Counted from the first letter of the stretch, positions 8,645 to 17,159 are shown. The stretch is 64,000 nucleotides of DNA from Merdiplasma sp905207905 (GCA_902475025.1 CABRXX010000008.1:1-64000); one strand, 5' to 3'. Program-made: numbers and translations. The notes: generated from the letters alone by a model not told the origin.

Positions 8645-9517
8645 CTACGCCCTTTCCCCGCGCATTTTCACAATGGAAAACAGCAGATTAATCAAAAGAA
8701 TAAATACAAACAGCACCACGCCGGTGGCAATCAGCGCTTCCCGGTGAAGGTCTGTGGCATATCCCATCTCCATCACAATGTTGGCAGTCAAAGTGCGGAC
8801 TCCCTTTAAAATGCTGTCCGGAAGCCTGGGCTGGTTGCCCGCCACCATAATAACTGCCATAGTCTCCCCAATGGCCCGGCCCACGCCCAGAATCACCCCG
8901 GCCATAATGCCGGATTTTGCAGCCGGAAGCATGGCAGAAAAAACACTGCGCTCATGAGTGGCTCCCAAGGCCAGGGAACCCTCATAGTAGCTCTCCGGCA
9001 CTGCCCGAATGGCTGCTTCGGACACACTGATAATGGTAGGCAGAATCATCATACCCAGAAGGAGCGATGCAGTCAGAATGCTGTTTCCCTTGCCTCCGAT
9101 GCAGTCCCGGACAAAGGGGACAATGATCACAATCCCAAAAAAGCCGTACACAACAGAGGGAATGCCTGCCAGCAGATCCACCATAGGCTTAAAGATCTTA
9201 TAGAGCTTTTCCGGACAAAACTTTGCCAGAAAAACTGCAGTGAGGAAGCCAATGGGCACTCCCACCAGAATTGCCCCGGCAGTGACGTAAATACTTCCCA
9301 CGATCATGGGAAAGATCCCATAGATGTTGTTTCCCGGCTTCCATTTTAATCCAAAAAGAAATTTCACCGGGCCGATTTCCATAATTGCCGGAACTCCATT
9401 TCCAAACAGGAAAATACAAATCAGCGCCACTGCCAGAATGGATACGCAGGCTGCTGCCAAAAAAACATATTTCATAATGTTTTCCCGATATTTTTTCCAG
9501 AAATCTATAACTGCCAT
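8645..9517 (-). CDS. pstC: phosphate ABC transporter permease PstC
   Basis: A 290-residue inner-membrane permease. A hydrophobic helix follows the N-terminal MAVIDFWKKYRENIMKYVF. The conserved ABC loop is seen as AVPESYYEGSLALGATHERS, followed by MLPAAKSGIMAGVILGVGRAIGET. It is the partner of PstA. It is separated from pstS by 200 bp holding a stable hairpin, but lies on the same strand in the standard order. Expression is therefore likely lower than that of pstS. Confidence 0.94.
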   Translation of the reverse strand: MAVIDFWKKYRENIMKYVFLAAACVSILAVALICIFLFGNGVPAIMEIGPVKFLFGLKWKPGNNIYGIFPMIVGSIYVTAGAILVGVPIGFLTAVFLAKFCPEKLYKIFKPMVDLLAGIPSVVYGFFGIVIIVPFVRDCIGGKGNSILTASLLLGMMILPTIISVSEAAIRAVPESYYEGSLALGATHERSVFSAMLPAAKSGIMAGVILGVGRAIGETMAVIMVAGNQPRLPDSILKGVRTLTANIVMEMGYATDLHREALIATGVVLFVFILLINLLFSIVKMRGERA

Positions 9518-9542
9518 TTACTTCCATTTCCTCCCAAGAGAA

Positions 9543-9597
9543 AGCGCTGCAAAAGGAAGAAGCCTGTCGGTTTCCTGCCTTCTTGTTTTGCAGCGCT
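9543..9597 (-). terminator. hairpin between pstS and pstC
   Basis: Perfect 12-bp arms AGCGCTGCAAAA and TTTTGCAGCGCT enclose a partly paired 31-nt interior. On the minus strand the hairpin is followed by TTTCTCTTGGG, a weak U-tract. It probably acts as a partial terminator or mRNA stabiliser, keeping PstS more abundant than the membrane subunits. Confidence 0.6.
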
Positions 9598-9717
9598 CCA
9601 TCTGATGTTCTGGAATTGCAGCCCTTGTCATTCCGCTTCGGCTGCGTCCGTCCAGACTTTCCAGTTCCGGGATCTCCTGTCGTTTCTTCCAGAAATCCCA
9701 AGTTTCTTTCCTGCGGA

Positions 9718-10590
9718 TTACTCAGCCAGTTCTTCCCAGGTGGTTACTTCCCCAGTGTAAACTGCCAGTACCTGCTCAGAGGTAAGAGCCTCTGTGGGGT
9801 TGTCATTGTTCACGATCACGGCGATACCGTCATCTGCAATCTTTGTAGCCACTGCCCCTGCTTCTGTCTCTGTATCCTTCAGCTCTCTGGATGCCATGCC
9901 AATGGTGTAGGTGCCGTCCAGGGCAGAGGTAACGCCTGTGGTGCTGTCCGTACTCTGGACTTCCACCTCCGCATTGGGGTTTAACTTGGCATAAGCCTCT
10001 GCCAGTTTTTCCATAACCGGATATACGGAAGAGGAACCGCCTACCACAATCTTGCCCTCAGAACCGTCGGAAGTGAATGCCTCTCCTCCATCCAGTGCAA
10101 TGTAGCCGCTCTCATTTACCACAGCCTGACCGTCAGCGCTGAGGATGAAATTGATAAAATCCTGATCCGCTGCACTCACCTCAGCCCCGGTTACAATGTT
10201 AAAAGGTCTTACAATGCCATAGCTTCCGTCCTTTACAGTCTCCACAGAGGGGGCTGCACCGTCGATTTCTACTGCCTTGATGGTTTCATCCAGAGAACCC
10301 AGGGAAATATATCCAATGGCATATTCATCGTTTGCTACGGAAGTCATCATAACAGAAGTGCTGTTGGTCACTGCAGCTTCCTCCGTGGTCATATCCACTT
10401 TATTTCCCTCTGCATCCTTCTGCTCGATTCCAAACAATTCTACAAAAGCGCCTCTGGTTCCGGATCCGTCCTCTCTGGACATTACAGAAATCTCTGTGGA
10501 CGCGTCAAAGTCTGCTGCCATTGCAGTCATACCGGTACAAGCTGCTGTAAAAGCCATAGCCATCATTACATTCACAAATTTTTTCATCAT
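9718..10590 (-). CDS. pstS: phosphate-binding protein PstS with circularly permuted domain order
   Basis: A 290-residue secreted phosphate-binding protein. Residues 1-26 form a signal peptide ending in AMA-AD; a cysteine at 18 is not in a good lipobox. All PstS signatures are present but in rotated order. The SREDGSGTRGAF segment, normally in the second half, is at residues 38-49, followed by YAIGYISLGSL (90-100). The segment that normally begins the mature protein (GGSSSVYPVMEKLAEAY) is at 184-200, followed by GMASREL (231-237), DGIAVIVN (254-261) and a final TWEELAE. The canonical termini are joined by a short linker near residues 165-180. It heads the pst operon. The ATG at 10590 or the next codon is the start. 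Confidence 0.9.
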   Translation of the reverse strand: MMKKFVNVMMAMAFTAACTGMTAMAADFDASTEISVMSREDGSGTRGAFVELFGIEQKDAEGNKVDMTTEEAAVTNSTSVMMTSVANDEYAIGYISLGSLDETIKAVEIDGAAPSVETVKDGSYGIVRPFNIVTGAEVSAADQDFINFILSADGQAVVNESGYIALDGGEAFTSDGSEGKIVVGGSSSVYPVMEKLAEAYAKLNPNAEVEVQSTDSTTGVTSALDGTYTIGMASRELKDTETEAGAVATKIADDGIAVIVNNDNPTEALTSEQVLAVYTGEVTTWEELAE

Positions 10591-11167
10591 CTTATTCTCC
10601 TCTTCTTTCCGCCGTCTTCCATACGGCTGCTCTCACCTGGGCGTTTTACAAAATACTGTTTTGAACTGTATTTCGCAGCACCCTGCTTTGTAATCCATCT
10701 GGCCCGCCGGATCTTACTCCGGTTCCGAACCACAGTTACAACAATAAAACCTCCGGGTAAAGTCCAAAACCACTGTTTTGTAAAATCTAAGAAAAAAACA
10801 GGTCATATTTTTGCAGAAATGTAAAGCCGTGTAAAGTACAGGAAGTATCAAAAGTGGAAAATACGAAAGTTTCAGAGCTAGAAAATAGAACATACCGGAG
10901 ATTGCAAAAAGGGAATGGGAAGAAAACTTAAAAACAGATTGACAGAATCCAAAATATCCTGTATCCTGATTTTCGTTCATCTTTTTAACTGTTCATTTTT
11001 TTAACTATTTATTTTTTTAACTATTTATTTTGTGAACCACTCAAAAGATGAATGCCAGCACTTTCTATGACCCTTTTTCAATCCGATCCGCGGAAACCGG
11101 GCCATGATCTGTTGGAAGCAGCTTCTATACATTTACTTACTACTATTTTTACAGGAGGATTTACCAA
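10591..11167. other. divergent intergenic region between pstS and the amidase gene
   Basis: No gene is supported; one minus-strand frame at 10714-10980 has no ribosome binding site or family features. The region should hold the pst promoter (minus) and the amidase promoter (plus). It contains a candidate PhoP-type box (10820-10835), another TTTACA on the minus strand at 10779-10784, and three TTAACT hexamers at exact 16-bp spacing (10985-11022) in an AT-rich tract. Confidence 0.5.
10820..10835 (-). promoter_or_regulatory. candidate PhoP box upstream of pstS
   Basis: On the minus strand the sequence reads TTTACA-CGGC-TTTACA, two direct hexamers separated by 4 bp. This fits the TT(A/T/C)ACA pair described for Gram-positive PhoP sites. 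A further TTTACA occurs about 40 bp downstream. The box is roughly 230 bp from the pstS start, so a long leader would be needed. No phoPR genes lie in the window. Confidence 0.35.
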
Positions 11168-12421
11168 ATGAAGCAAGATGTGAATGAAAAACCGAATGAG
11201 AATGGAGCAAATAAAACAAAAAACAGTTCCGTCGCTTCAAAAAAGAAAAAAAAGATACTCCCCATCTGCCTTTTGACTCTGCTGGCAGTGGTTGCACTGG
11301 GGGCTGGCGGCATCTTCGGCCTGTGGCACAATGAAATTTTATCCGCTGCTTCCATCAAGCAGCTAAGCGCCTCCAACGATGCGCATCAGGACGGCGCCGT
11401 CTACCAGATGAAGGTGTCCGGGGACTACTATTTTGATGATTTCCTGGCTCAGGGTGGAGCCTCCAATGATGCAGAACTCATTGATTTTGTCACCAAACAC
11501 ATTACCAAAGGGCTCATCGACGTATCCATCAGCGAGAGCGACATTGCCTGCTCTTCCTTTACCGGGGCTACCTCGGAAGGCCATCGGCTGTTTGCCAGAA
11601 ATTATGATTTTAAGCAGACTAACACCTGCATCGTGTTCACCAAGCCCGGAAAGGGGCGCCACGCCTCCGTCTCCACGGCGGATCTTCAGTTTATCGGCAT
11701 TGACAAAGAAAAGGGTGTCAGCAGCCTGATGGATCGGATAAAAGCCCTGGCAGCCACCTATGCTCCCTTAGACGGCATGAACGACGCAGGCGTAAGCTGC
11801 GGTATTTACATGACTTATCAGGGGGGAGAGGAAACTGTTCCCACAGATCAGAACACCGACAAACCGGATCTTACCTCCACCACTATGCTTCGCATGGTTC
11901 TGGATTATGCAGACAGCGTAGAGGAAGCCGTGGAAATGATCTCCCAGTATGACCTCCATGATTCCGCCGGAACCTCCTACCACTATATGATCGCAGATTC
12001 CACTGGGAAGAGCGCCATCCTGGAGTGGGTCAATGAGACTGACAAAAAAGACAATGACGGAGGCAAACGAAAACTGGTAGTCACCTACAACGACAGCGAT
12101 CCTGCCATGGCTTCCAAAGAGTATCAGTGCGTTACCAATTTCATTGTAAATCCCGGCTACTATAAATCCGATGAGGAGAAGGCCGGGCTTGACCGCTATG
12201 AACTGCTCCACAGCCAGCTTCAGAAAAAAGAAGGGATCTTCACAGACAAGGAGGACGCTATGGGACTGCTGGCCCAGGTAGGGCGCCGGAACTGGAACAA
12301 CGACGATAGCAACGGCTGCACCGTACACAGCGTAGTCTATGACCTCACAGACCGGACCATCCTCTGGACCGGAAACGAACATTATGGGGAAGAAGGGTAT
12401 GTATACGAATTTCAGCTGTAG
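11168..12421 (+). CDS. membrane-anchored linear amide C-N hydrolase (choloylglycine/penicillin acylase-like Ntn hydrolase)
   Basis: A 417-residue protein with a basic cytoplasmic N-terminus, one membrane helix at about residues 30-52 and an extracellular catalytic domain. The likely nucleophile is Cys128 in DIACSSF, followed by RLFARNYDF (140-148), the Arg/Asp-containing motif of the Ntn superfamily. Other supporting parts are LDGMNDAGVSCGIYM and the C-terminal CTVHSVVYDLTDRTILW. In Ntn hydrolases the cysteine is exposed by removing the preceding peptide, so about 127 residues including the anchor might be cleaved off or retained. An AGGAGG site lies 9 nt upstream of the ATG. The substrate could be N-acyl amino acids, bile salts or penicillin-like amides; sequence alone does not decide. 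Confidence 0.75.
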   Translation: MKQDVNEKPNENGANKTKNSSVASKKKKKILPICLLTLLAVVALGAGGIFGLWHNEILSAASIKQLSASNDAHQDGAVYQMKVSGDYYFDDFLAQGGASNDAELIDFVTKHITKGLIDVSISESDIACSSFTGATSEGHRLFARNYDFKQTNTCIVFTKPGKGRHASVSTADLQFIGIDKEKGVSSLMDRIKALAATYAPLDGMNDAGVSCGIYMTYQGGEETVPTDQNTDKPDLTSTTMLRMVLDYADSVEEAVEMISQYDLHDSAGTSYHYMIADSTGKSAILEWVNETDKKDNDGGKRKLVVTYNDSDPAMASKEYQCVTNFIVNPGYYKSDEEKAGLDRYELLHSQLQKKEGIFTDKEDAMGLLAQVGRRNWNNDDSNGCTVHSVVYDLTDRTILWTGNEHYGEEGYVYEFQL

Positions 12422-12739
12422 GTTTTGTCCCCACAGCCCCATAAACCAGATGCGCTCTCCAAAGATTTCTGTCAATGCGGCAAAAAGCCGCATTGACAGA
12501 AATCTTCACCAAGCCCACACACAGCAGTCCAAGCAGCACAACGGTATCCGTGATCAAAAGAATTTCTATCCGTCTCACGATCCCGTACACAAAAAGGATC
12601 GTAAAAATTCCTCCGCCTCTTTGACTGTCGTACTTTGCCTCCCACGGCCTCACGCTCCTTCCGGGCAGAACTTTCCCCTTTCGTGAAGCCCTTTTCTTTC
12701 TTTACTGCCTTAATCATACAGTATAAACCTGGTTTACAG
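12422..12739 (-). pseudogene. convergent intergenic region with possible membrane-protein remnant
   Basis: Two overlapping minus-strand frames look like one interrupted coding sequence. A frame from 12717 gives MIKAVKKEKGFTKGES and a basic stretch. A second frame (12345-12653) then supplies a hydrophobic segment (VVLLGLLCVGLV). The change of frame near 12610 suggests a decayed small membrane protein. The region also carries a perfect 20-bp inverted repeat. It lies between the convergent amidase and LacI genes. Family identity was not recognised. Confidence 0.25.
12462..12506. terminator. perfect 20-bp stem-loop between convergent genes
   Basis: Arms at 12462-12481 and 12487-12506 are exact reverse complements, enclosing a five-base AAAAA loop. 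It sits 40 bp after the amidase stop and beyond the end of the LacI gene, so it can serve both strands. Neither side is followed by a clear T-run, which is unusual for an intrinsic terminator this strong. Confidence 0.6.
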
Positions 12740-13804
12740 TCAAGGATTTTCGGTTCTCTGCTTTTTTCGCTCCAGCACCGTCGCCCCTTCCACCAGAGCA
12801 GTCTTAATCACATGATGGCAGTTTTCTTCACAGCCATGATCTGCGGCACTGCCGGGACGGATCTTGTTCATCAGACAGTCCAGGGCGGTAATGGACATCT
12901 GCGCCTTATAAGAGCTGATCGTGGTAAGCTGGAAAGGAATGGCCATTCTGGACTGAATGTGGTCAAAACCAATCAGGGAATAGTCTCCTGGAACCTTATA
13001 GCCATGACGTTCCAGCCAGGTCCAGGCCTCCCAGGCCACGCTGTCACTAAATGCAAAAATCGCCGTAAATTCTGTTTTCTCTTCCATCACCTCTTCCATC
13101 ACCTGGAAAACATTGCTGGAAGCTACAGAAATTTCCCGAACCAGCTTTTCGTCCACCGGAATCCCCCGCTCCTTATGAGCCTGTACATACCCCTCATACC
13201 GCTCACGTGAACTGGAAATATAAGAAGGCCCCTTCAAAAACAGGATACGCTCATGTCCCCGATCCAGCAAATAGGAAGCTGCCAGATAACCTCCGTACAC
13301 GTCATCACACACCACATAGCTGGCATCCATTCCCTCACTGCGCCGTCCGATCTGGATAAACGGCACCCCGGAAGCCATCAGAAATTTGATATTATCCGGC
13401 TTCTCCTGACAGGGGCAGATGATAATTCCATCCACACTCTTATTGATGGCTGTCTTAATCGCCTTTAACTCATCCTCACTGTTCTCGTTGGTATTGAGCA
13501 AAATAGCGCTGTAGCCGTCTTTTCTGGCGTGATTTTCGATTTCTTTTGTCATAATAGCAAAATGAGGATTGGAAATATCCCCCAAAATTACCGCGATAGT
13601 ATTGGTATATCCTAAGCGCAGAGAAGAGGCAATGGTATTATTGATATAACCCATCTCATTGGCCGCCTTCTTAATTTTTTCCACCGTCTCCAGTGAAATG
13701 TCATCCTTTCCCCGAAGGGCTCTGGAAACCGTATTGATACTATAGCCTGTTTTAGCTGCCAAATCTTTCAGCGTCACGGCTTTTTTCTGTGGTTGGCGTC
13801 TCAT
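12740..13804 (-). CDS. LacI-family transcriptional repressor
   Basis: A 354-residue regulator. The N-terminal helix-turn-helix VTLKDLAAKTGYSINTVSRAL and the hinge region (NNTIASSLRLG) are typical of LacI/GalR proteins. Residues from about 65 form a periplasmic-binding-protein-like sugar sensor domain (IAVILGDISNPHFA to the C-terminus). An AGGAGG site lies 7 nt before the ATG. It faces the same way as the upstream glycyl radical enzyme operon. Both its own leader and the activase leader carry a CGTTAAT-containing dyad, so it probably represses itself and that operon. The short His/Cys-containing C-terminal stretch (DHGCEENCHH) is unusual. Confidence 0.9.
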   Translation of the reverse strand: MRRQPQKKAVTLKDLAAKTGYSINTVSRALRGKDDISLETVEKIKKAANEMGYINNTIASSLRLGYTNTIAVILGDISNPHFAIMTKEIENHARKDGYSAILLNTNENSEDELKAIKTAINKSVDGIIICPCQEKPDNIKFLMASGVPFIQIGRRSEGMDASYVVCDDVYGGYLAASYLLDRGHERILFLKGPSYISSSRERYEGYVQAHKERGIPVDEKLVREISVASSNVFQVMEEVMEEKTEFTAIFAFSDSVAWEAWTWLERHGYKVPGDYSLIGFDHIQSRMAIPFQLTTISSYKAQMSITALDCLMNKIRPGSAADHGCEENCHHVIKTALVEGATVLERKKQRTENP

Positions 13805-14113
13805 CCTGCCACCTCCTTCTCTTCCTAATTAATACGTTAATTTGAAATGCAATATTTGTCAACCTTTTTCCAGGCTTTCCCGATTAATACTAATAATAAC
13901 TGAATATAAAAAGATGATGGAACTCCTGAAGAACATTACAAAAAAGTTTTTTCATGAAACAAAAAGAACTGCTGTAAAATACAGTCTGCGGTATCTTTCC
14001 CAATAATTTTCTCCGAAAATCAAAATCTTTTTCAAAGAAAACGTATCAAAAGTCCGCCAGAAGCCGTATTTTTCAGCAGCCTCTTTCCAGTGTATTAACT
14101 GGCTATTTCTCCC
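13805..14113. other. intergenic region between GRE and LacI genes
   Basis: A 309-bp AT-rich spacer without a gene. It should contain the LacI promoter. The main visible element is the AT-rich dyad at 13827-13842. No confident terminator for the glycyl radical enzyme gene was found. Confidence 0.5.
13827..13842. promoter_or_regulatory. candidate LacI-family operator in the regulator's own leader
   Basis: The sequence AATTAATACGTTAATT has 6-bp arms AATTAA and TTAATT around a central TACG. It lies about 22 bp upstream of the LacI start codon. It shares the CGTTAAT half with the dyad upstream of the glycyl radical activase (17160-17193). A central CG is common in LacI-family operators. Confidence 0.45.
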
Positions 14114-16189
14114 CTAAACCACCAATTCCATTCTCTGGATAATATGATCCTGGTATTCCTTGTCAAGCTCCACAAAATAACCGCTCCAGCCCCAGACCCG
14201 TACGATCAGATTTCTGTATTTCTCCGGATGTTTCTGGGCATCCAGCATGGTATCCCGGTTCACTGCATTCAGCTGAAGCTGATGACCGCCCAGATCCATA
14301 AAGGATTTTACCAAAAGCGCCACCTTCCGGATGCTCTCTTCTGTACGGAACACCGTATCATGGAGCTCCAATGTCAGCGGCCCTCCATTTACCACCCGTT
14401 TCAAATCCGGTTTTGCAAAGGACTGAATAATGGAAACCGGACCCTTGCATCTGGAAAACAGGCTGGGAGAATAGTTGGCCGCGATTCCCTCCCCTGCCAT
14501 TCTTCCGTCCGGAGTGGCAGGCATATCCTTGGAATGCCAGATATAATACATGGCAGAGCCTGTTCCTGCCCGGTAAATGCCGCCCCGCTCATTGGTCTTA
14601 CCCTTTAAGGAATCTGCAAAATCATTGAGCAGTCCTGCTGCAATACTGTCCACATAGTCATTGTTATTTCCCATCTTGGGGGTATCGTAGCGCAGCTTAT
14701 TTTCCAAAAGCTCATGTCCCTCAAAATTGTGCTTCAGCGCATCGATCATTTCCTCCGGAGTCACGCTCTTCTCTTCGTAGATATATTTCTTAATGGCTGC
14801 CAGAGAATCCGCCGCAGTGGCAATTCCCGTTCCGTGGAAACCAAAATTGTTGTATTTGCCTCCCAGAGAAATGTCCGGGATCCGGCTGCTGGAAGGCTTG
14901 GTCATCAAAGACACAAAGGGCGCCGGGAATACATAGAGATTCTTAATCCTTCCGCACAGCCCGTCTACCTGATCCTGAATATTCTGCTTCACTGCTCCTA
15001 AGAAGGTTTCATAATCTCCGGCGGTTTCCAGCTTGTCAAACACTGCGTCCTCCACAGCCTTCGTAAAGCTAACTGCCTCAATATTGGGAATGTCCATGGC
15101 AACACCCGGAATGATAAATTCCCAGCAAGCCGCCATCACATAATTATAAGCATCCTCTTTTTCGTAACCCAACTCCATCAGGCCCGGAATCACTACATCA
15201 TCATTGGAATACTGAGGGAATCCCAGTCCCTGCTTTGTAAGCTCTGTTCCCAGCACATACGTATCCAATGGAGTATCCTTATGTACTCTGAGATTGATCT
15301 TGGGATCGATGAGCTTTAAATTCAGGCTGGCGAGAAGGCAGAGCCTGGAAAGCTCGTTATAGCTGTCTGTTCCGTCAGGATTTAATCCTCCCAGCACCAT
15401 ACTCTGGCCATTATCTCCCTGCTGCATTCCAGGATACAGATCGCTGTCCCGGTTAAAGGTCAGGAAAAATTCCTCCAGAAGCTCCAGCACACTGTCCTCA
15501 TCATAAATCCCCTGATCCAGATCTCTCTTAAAATAAGGATACATATACTGGTCAAAACGTCCCACTGTATTGTGGTAATTTCTTCCGCACCACATCGTAT
15601 AATGAAGGATTCGAAACATCTGCAGCGCCTCTAAGAAGGTCTCCGGAGCGTTGGCCGGCACCTTCTTTAAGGTCTCAGCCACCAGGGTATTTCCCTCTTT
15701 CTCTGCCAGAGCCTGATACCGATCTGCCAGATTCTGCACTGCCTCCAAAATCTGGATCTGACATCTGAGATAATGAGCCTTCTCTGCCTCACCGGCAGTC
15801 TCCAGCTTTTCGGCCTCATCTGCCAGCTCTTCCCGCTTCTTGGTCAGTCCGGTGTGGAGAAGCAGGGTGTAATCTACATTAATGTTGCACACGTCTCCCT
15901 TTTCGTGGATCCAGTGTTCTGCCTTTAACTGCTCCATCTCCTCCTCTGTAAAGATCTCCGGAATCTCTGATACGGTTCTGGTAAAAACGATCCGCTCTCC
16001 GGGGAACAGTACCGGTTCTTCCTTCTTAAGCACCCACAGAAGCCGCCTGGTGGCACGATCCACATCACCAACGCCCTCGCTGGCAAACTGTTTTGCCAGC
16101 TCATACACATCTCCGGCAGGCTTCCGCACTGCCTTCTGCTGCTTTTCCTCTACGAAAAATTTCCGCATTGCCTGAATTTTGTCTGTCAT
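14114..16189 (-). CDS. glycyl radical enzyme of eliminase/lyase type, substrate unknown
   Basis: A 691-residue glycyl radical enzyme. The loop cysteine is Cys355 in AACWEF: a single cysteine with Glu two residues later (Glu357), as in dehydratase/lyase members (Cys-X-Glu), not the Cys-Cys of true pyruvate formate-lyase. The radical site is Gly667 in RVWGWSGYFVELD, with Trp replacing the usual Tyr after the glycine. The start is the ATG at 16189, overlapping the activase stop (ATGA) with AAGGAG upstream; 17 further in-frame upstream codons overlap the activase and are not used. Length is shorter than the 760-850 of many dehydratases. There are no microcompartment genes nearby. The LacI gene and sugar operon suggest a carbohydrate-derived substrate. 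Confidence 0.85.
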   Translation of the reverse strand: MTDKIQAMRKFFVEEKQQKAVRKPAGDVYELAKQFASEGVGDVDRATRRLLWVLKKEEPVLFPGERIVFTRTVSEIPEIFTEEEMEQLKAEHWIHEKGDVCNINVDYTLLLHTGLTKKREELADEAEKLETAGEAEKAHYLRCQIQILEAVQNLADRYQALAEKEGNTLVAETLKKVPANAPETFLEALQMFRILHYTMWCGRNYHNTVGRFDQYMYPYFKRDLDQGIYDEDSVLELLEEFFLTFNRDSDLYPGMQQGDNGQSMVLGGLNPDGTDSYNELSRLCLLASLNLKLIDPKINLRVHKDTPLDTYVLGTELTKQGLGFPQYSNDDVVIPGLMELGYEKEDAYNYVMAACWEFIIPGVAMDIPNIEAVSFTKAVEDAVFDKLETAGDYETFLGAVKQNIQDQVDGLCGRIKNLYVFPAPFVSLMTKPSSSRIPDISLGGKYNNFGFHGTGIATAADSLAAIKKYIYEEKSVTPEEMIDALKHNFEGHELLENKLRYDTPKMGNNNDYVDSIAAGLLNDFADSLKGKTNERGGIYRAGTGSAMYYIWHSKDMPATPDGRMAGEGIAANYSPSLFSRCKGPVSIIQSFAKPDLKRVVNGGPLTLELHDTVFRTEESIRKVALLVKSFMDLGGHQLQLNAVNRDTMLDAQKHPEKYRNLIVRVWGWSGYFVELDKEYQDHIIQRMELVV

Positions 16190-17043
16190 AATATCTCGCT
16201 CCTTATTCCATATTCTTGAAAAATGTCCTTGGAAATCCATACTTTTTTTTCTGTATCAAAAATCGGCTCATAGGATTTTCCTACCATAGTATATTTGGCT
16301 CCCGCTGTTTTATGGTAGGGCAGCAGCTCCACCTTCTGAAGCATCGGCGCTCCCGCAATCCACTCCGCCGTTTTTCTGAAATTCTCTTCATTATCATTCA
16401 CTCCGGGAATCACCGGGATTCGAATGACAAAAGGCTTATCCCCTCTGCAAAGCCGCTTGGCGTTCTCTAAAATCTGCTGATTGCTGACTCCCGTATATTT
16501 TTTATGCTTCTCCGGGTCAAACAGCTTCAGATCCATCATCACATAGTCCAGGCGATCCACCACCTCCTGGAATATCTCACCCTTACAATATCCTGAGGTC
16601 TCTATGGCCTTGTGAAGATCCGGAAGCCGATCCAGCACCTCCATCAGGAAGGATGCCTGCATCAACGGCTCTCCTCCGGAAAATGTAACTCCGCCCCCAT
16701 ATCTGGCGTAGTAATCGCTGTTCATACGGATCCTGCGCTCCAACTCCTCCGGCGTCATCTCCTCCCCTGCAATGGTTCTCAAATGCAAGGGGCACACTGG
16801 AATACATTTTCCGCAGGCTACGCACTGTGCCGGATCGCAGCCGTAGTCGCAAACCTGGGCGCATTTCCCGCAGTGCTGGCAGGAGGCCTTGCTGACCATG
16901 AGCTGAGGGCATTTGGAAAGACCCTCAGGGTTATGGCACCAGTTGCACCGCAAGGGACAGCCCTTTAAAAATACAGTCTGCCTGGGCCCCGGCCCATCAT
17001 AAACTGCAAACTCCTTGATATCAAATACTACTCCCGTTGTCAC
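16186..17043 (-). CDS. glycyl radical enzyme activase (radical SAM)
   Basis: A 285-residue radical SAM enzyme that installs the glycyl radical on the enzyme encoded next. The CxxxCxxC cluster motif is CPLRCNWC at about residues 29-36. A ferredoxin-like insert with eight or more cysteines (CQHCGKC to CGKCIPVC) would bind two extra 4Fe-4S clusters, typical of activases other than that of pyruvate formate-lyase. TFSGGEPL is the SAM-binding GGE motif. The start codon is GTG at 17043, with GGAGG 10 nt upstream. The gene overlaps the enzyme gene by 4 bp, so expression is coupled. The insert again argues against a plain PFL system. Confidence 0.93.
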   Translation of the reverse strand: MTTGVVFDIKEFAVYDGPGPRQTVFLKGCPLRCNWCHNPEGLSKCPQLMVSKASCQHCGKCAQVCDYGCDPAQCVACGKCIPVCPLHLRTIAGEEMTPEELERRIRMNSDYYARYGGGVTFSGGEPLMQASFLMEVLDRLPDLHKAIETSGYCKGEIFQEVVDRLDYVMMDLKLFDPEKHKKYTGVSNQQILENAKRLCRGDKPFVIRIPVIPGVNDNEENFRKTAEWIAGAPMLQKVELLPYHKTAGAKYTMVGKSYEPIFDTEKKVWISKDIFQEYGIRSEIL

Positions 17044-17159
17044 ACCATCTCATCCTCCATTCCGCCTGTTCTGTTTCTCCGTATCCCGTCTCCCATACCT
17101 CCGCAGCTTTAAGAGCTGTTCTGCTTCTTCCTTCACGATATAGAATCGTTTTCCCGGCA

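Noticed and set aside
9718..10590. PstS as a lipoprotein
   Set aside because: Cys18 lacks Leu/Val/Ile at -3 and a normal AMA-AD cleavage site follows, so lipid attachment cannot be supported.
10714..10980. 88-residue minus-strand frame upstream of pstS
   Set aside because: It overlaps the likely pst promoter, lacks a ribosome binding site and is unlike any family.
14114..16189. Annotation as pyruvate formate-lyase
   Set aside because: The tandem Cys-Cys of PFL is absent; the single Cys is followed by Trp-Glu, and the activase has the extra cluster insert not found in PFL activase.
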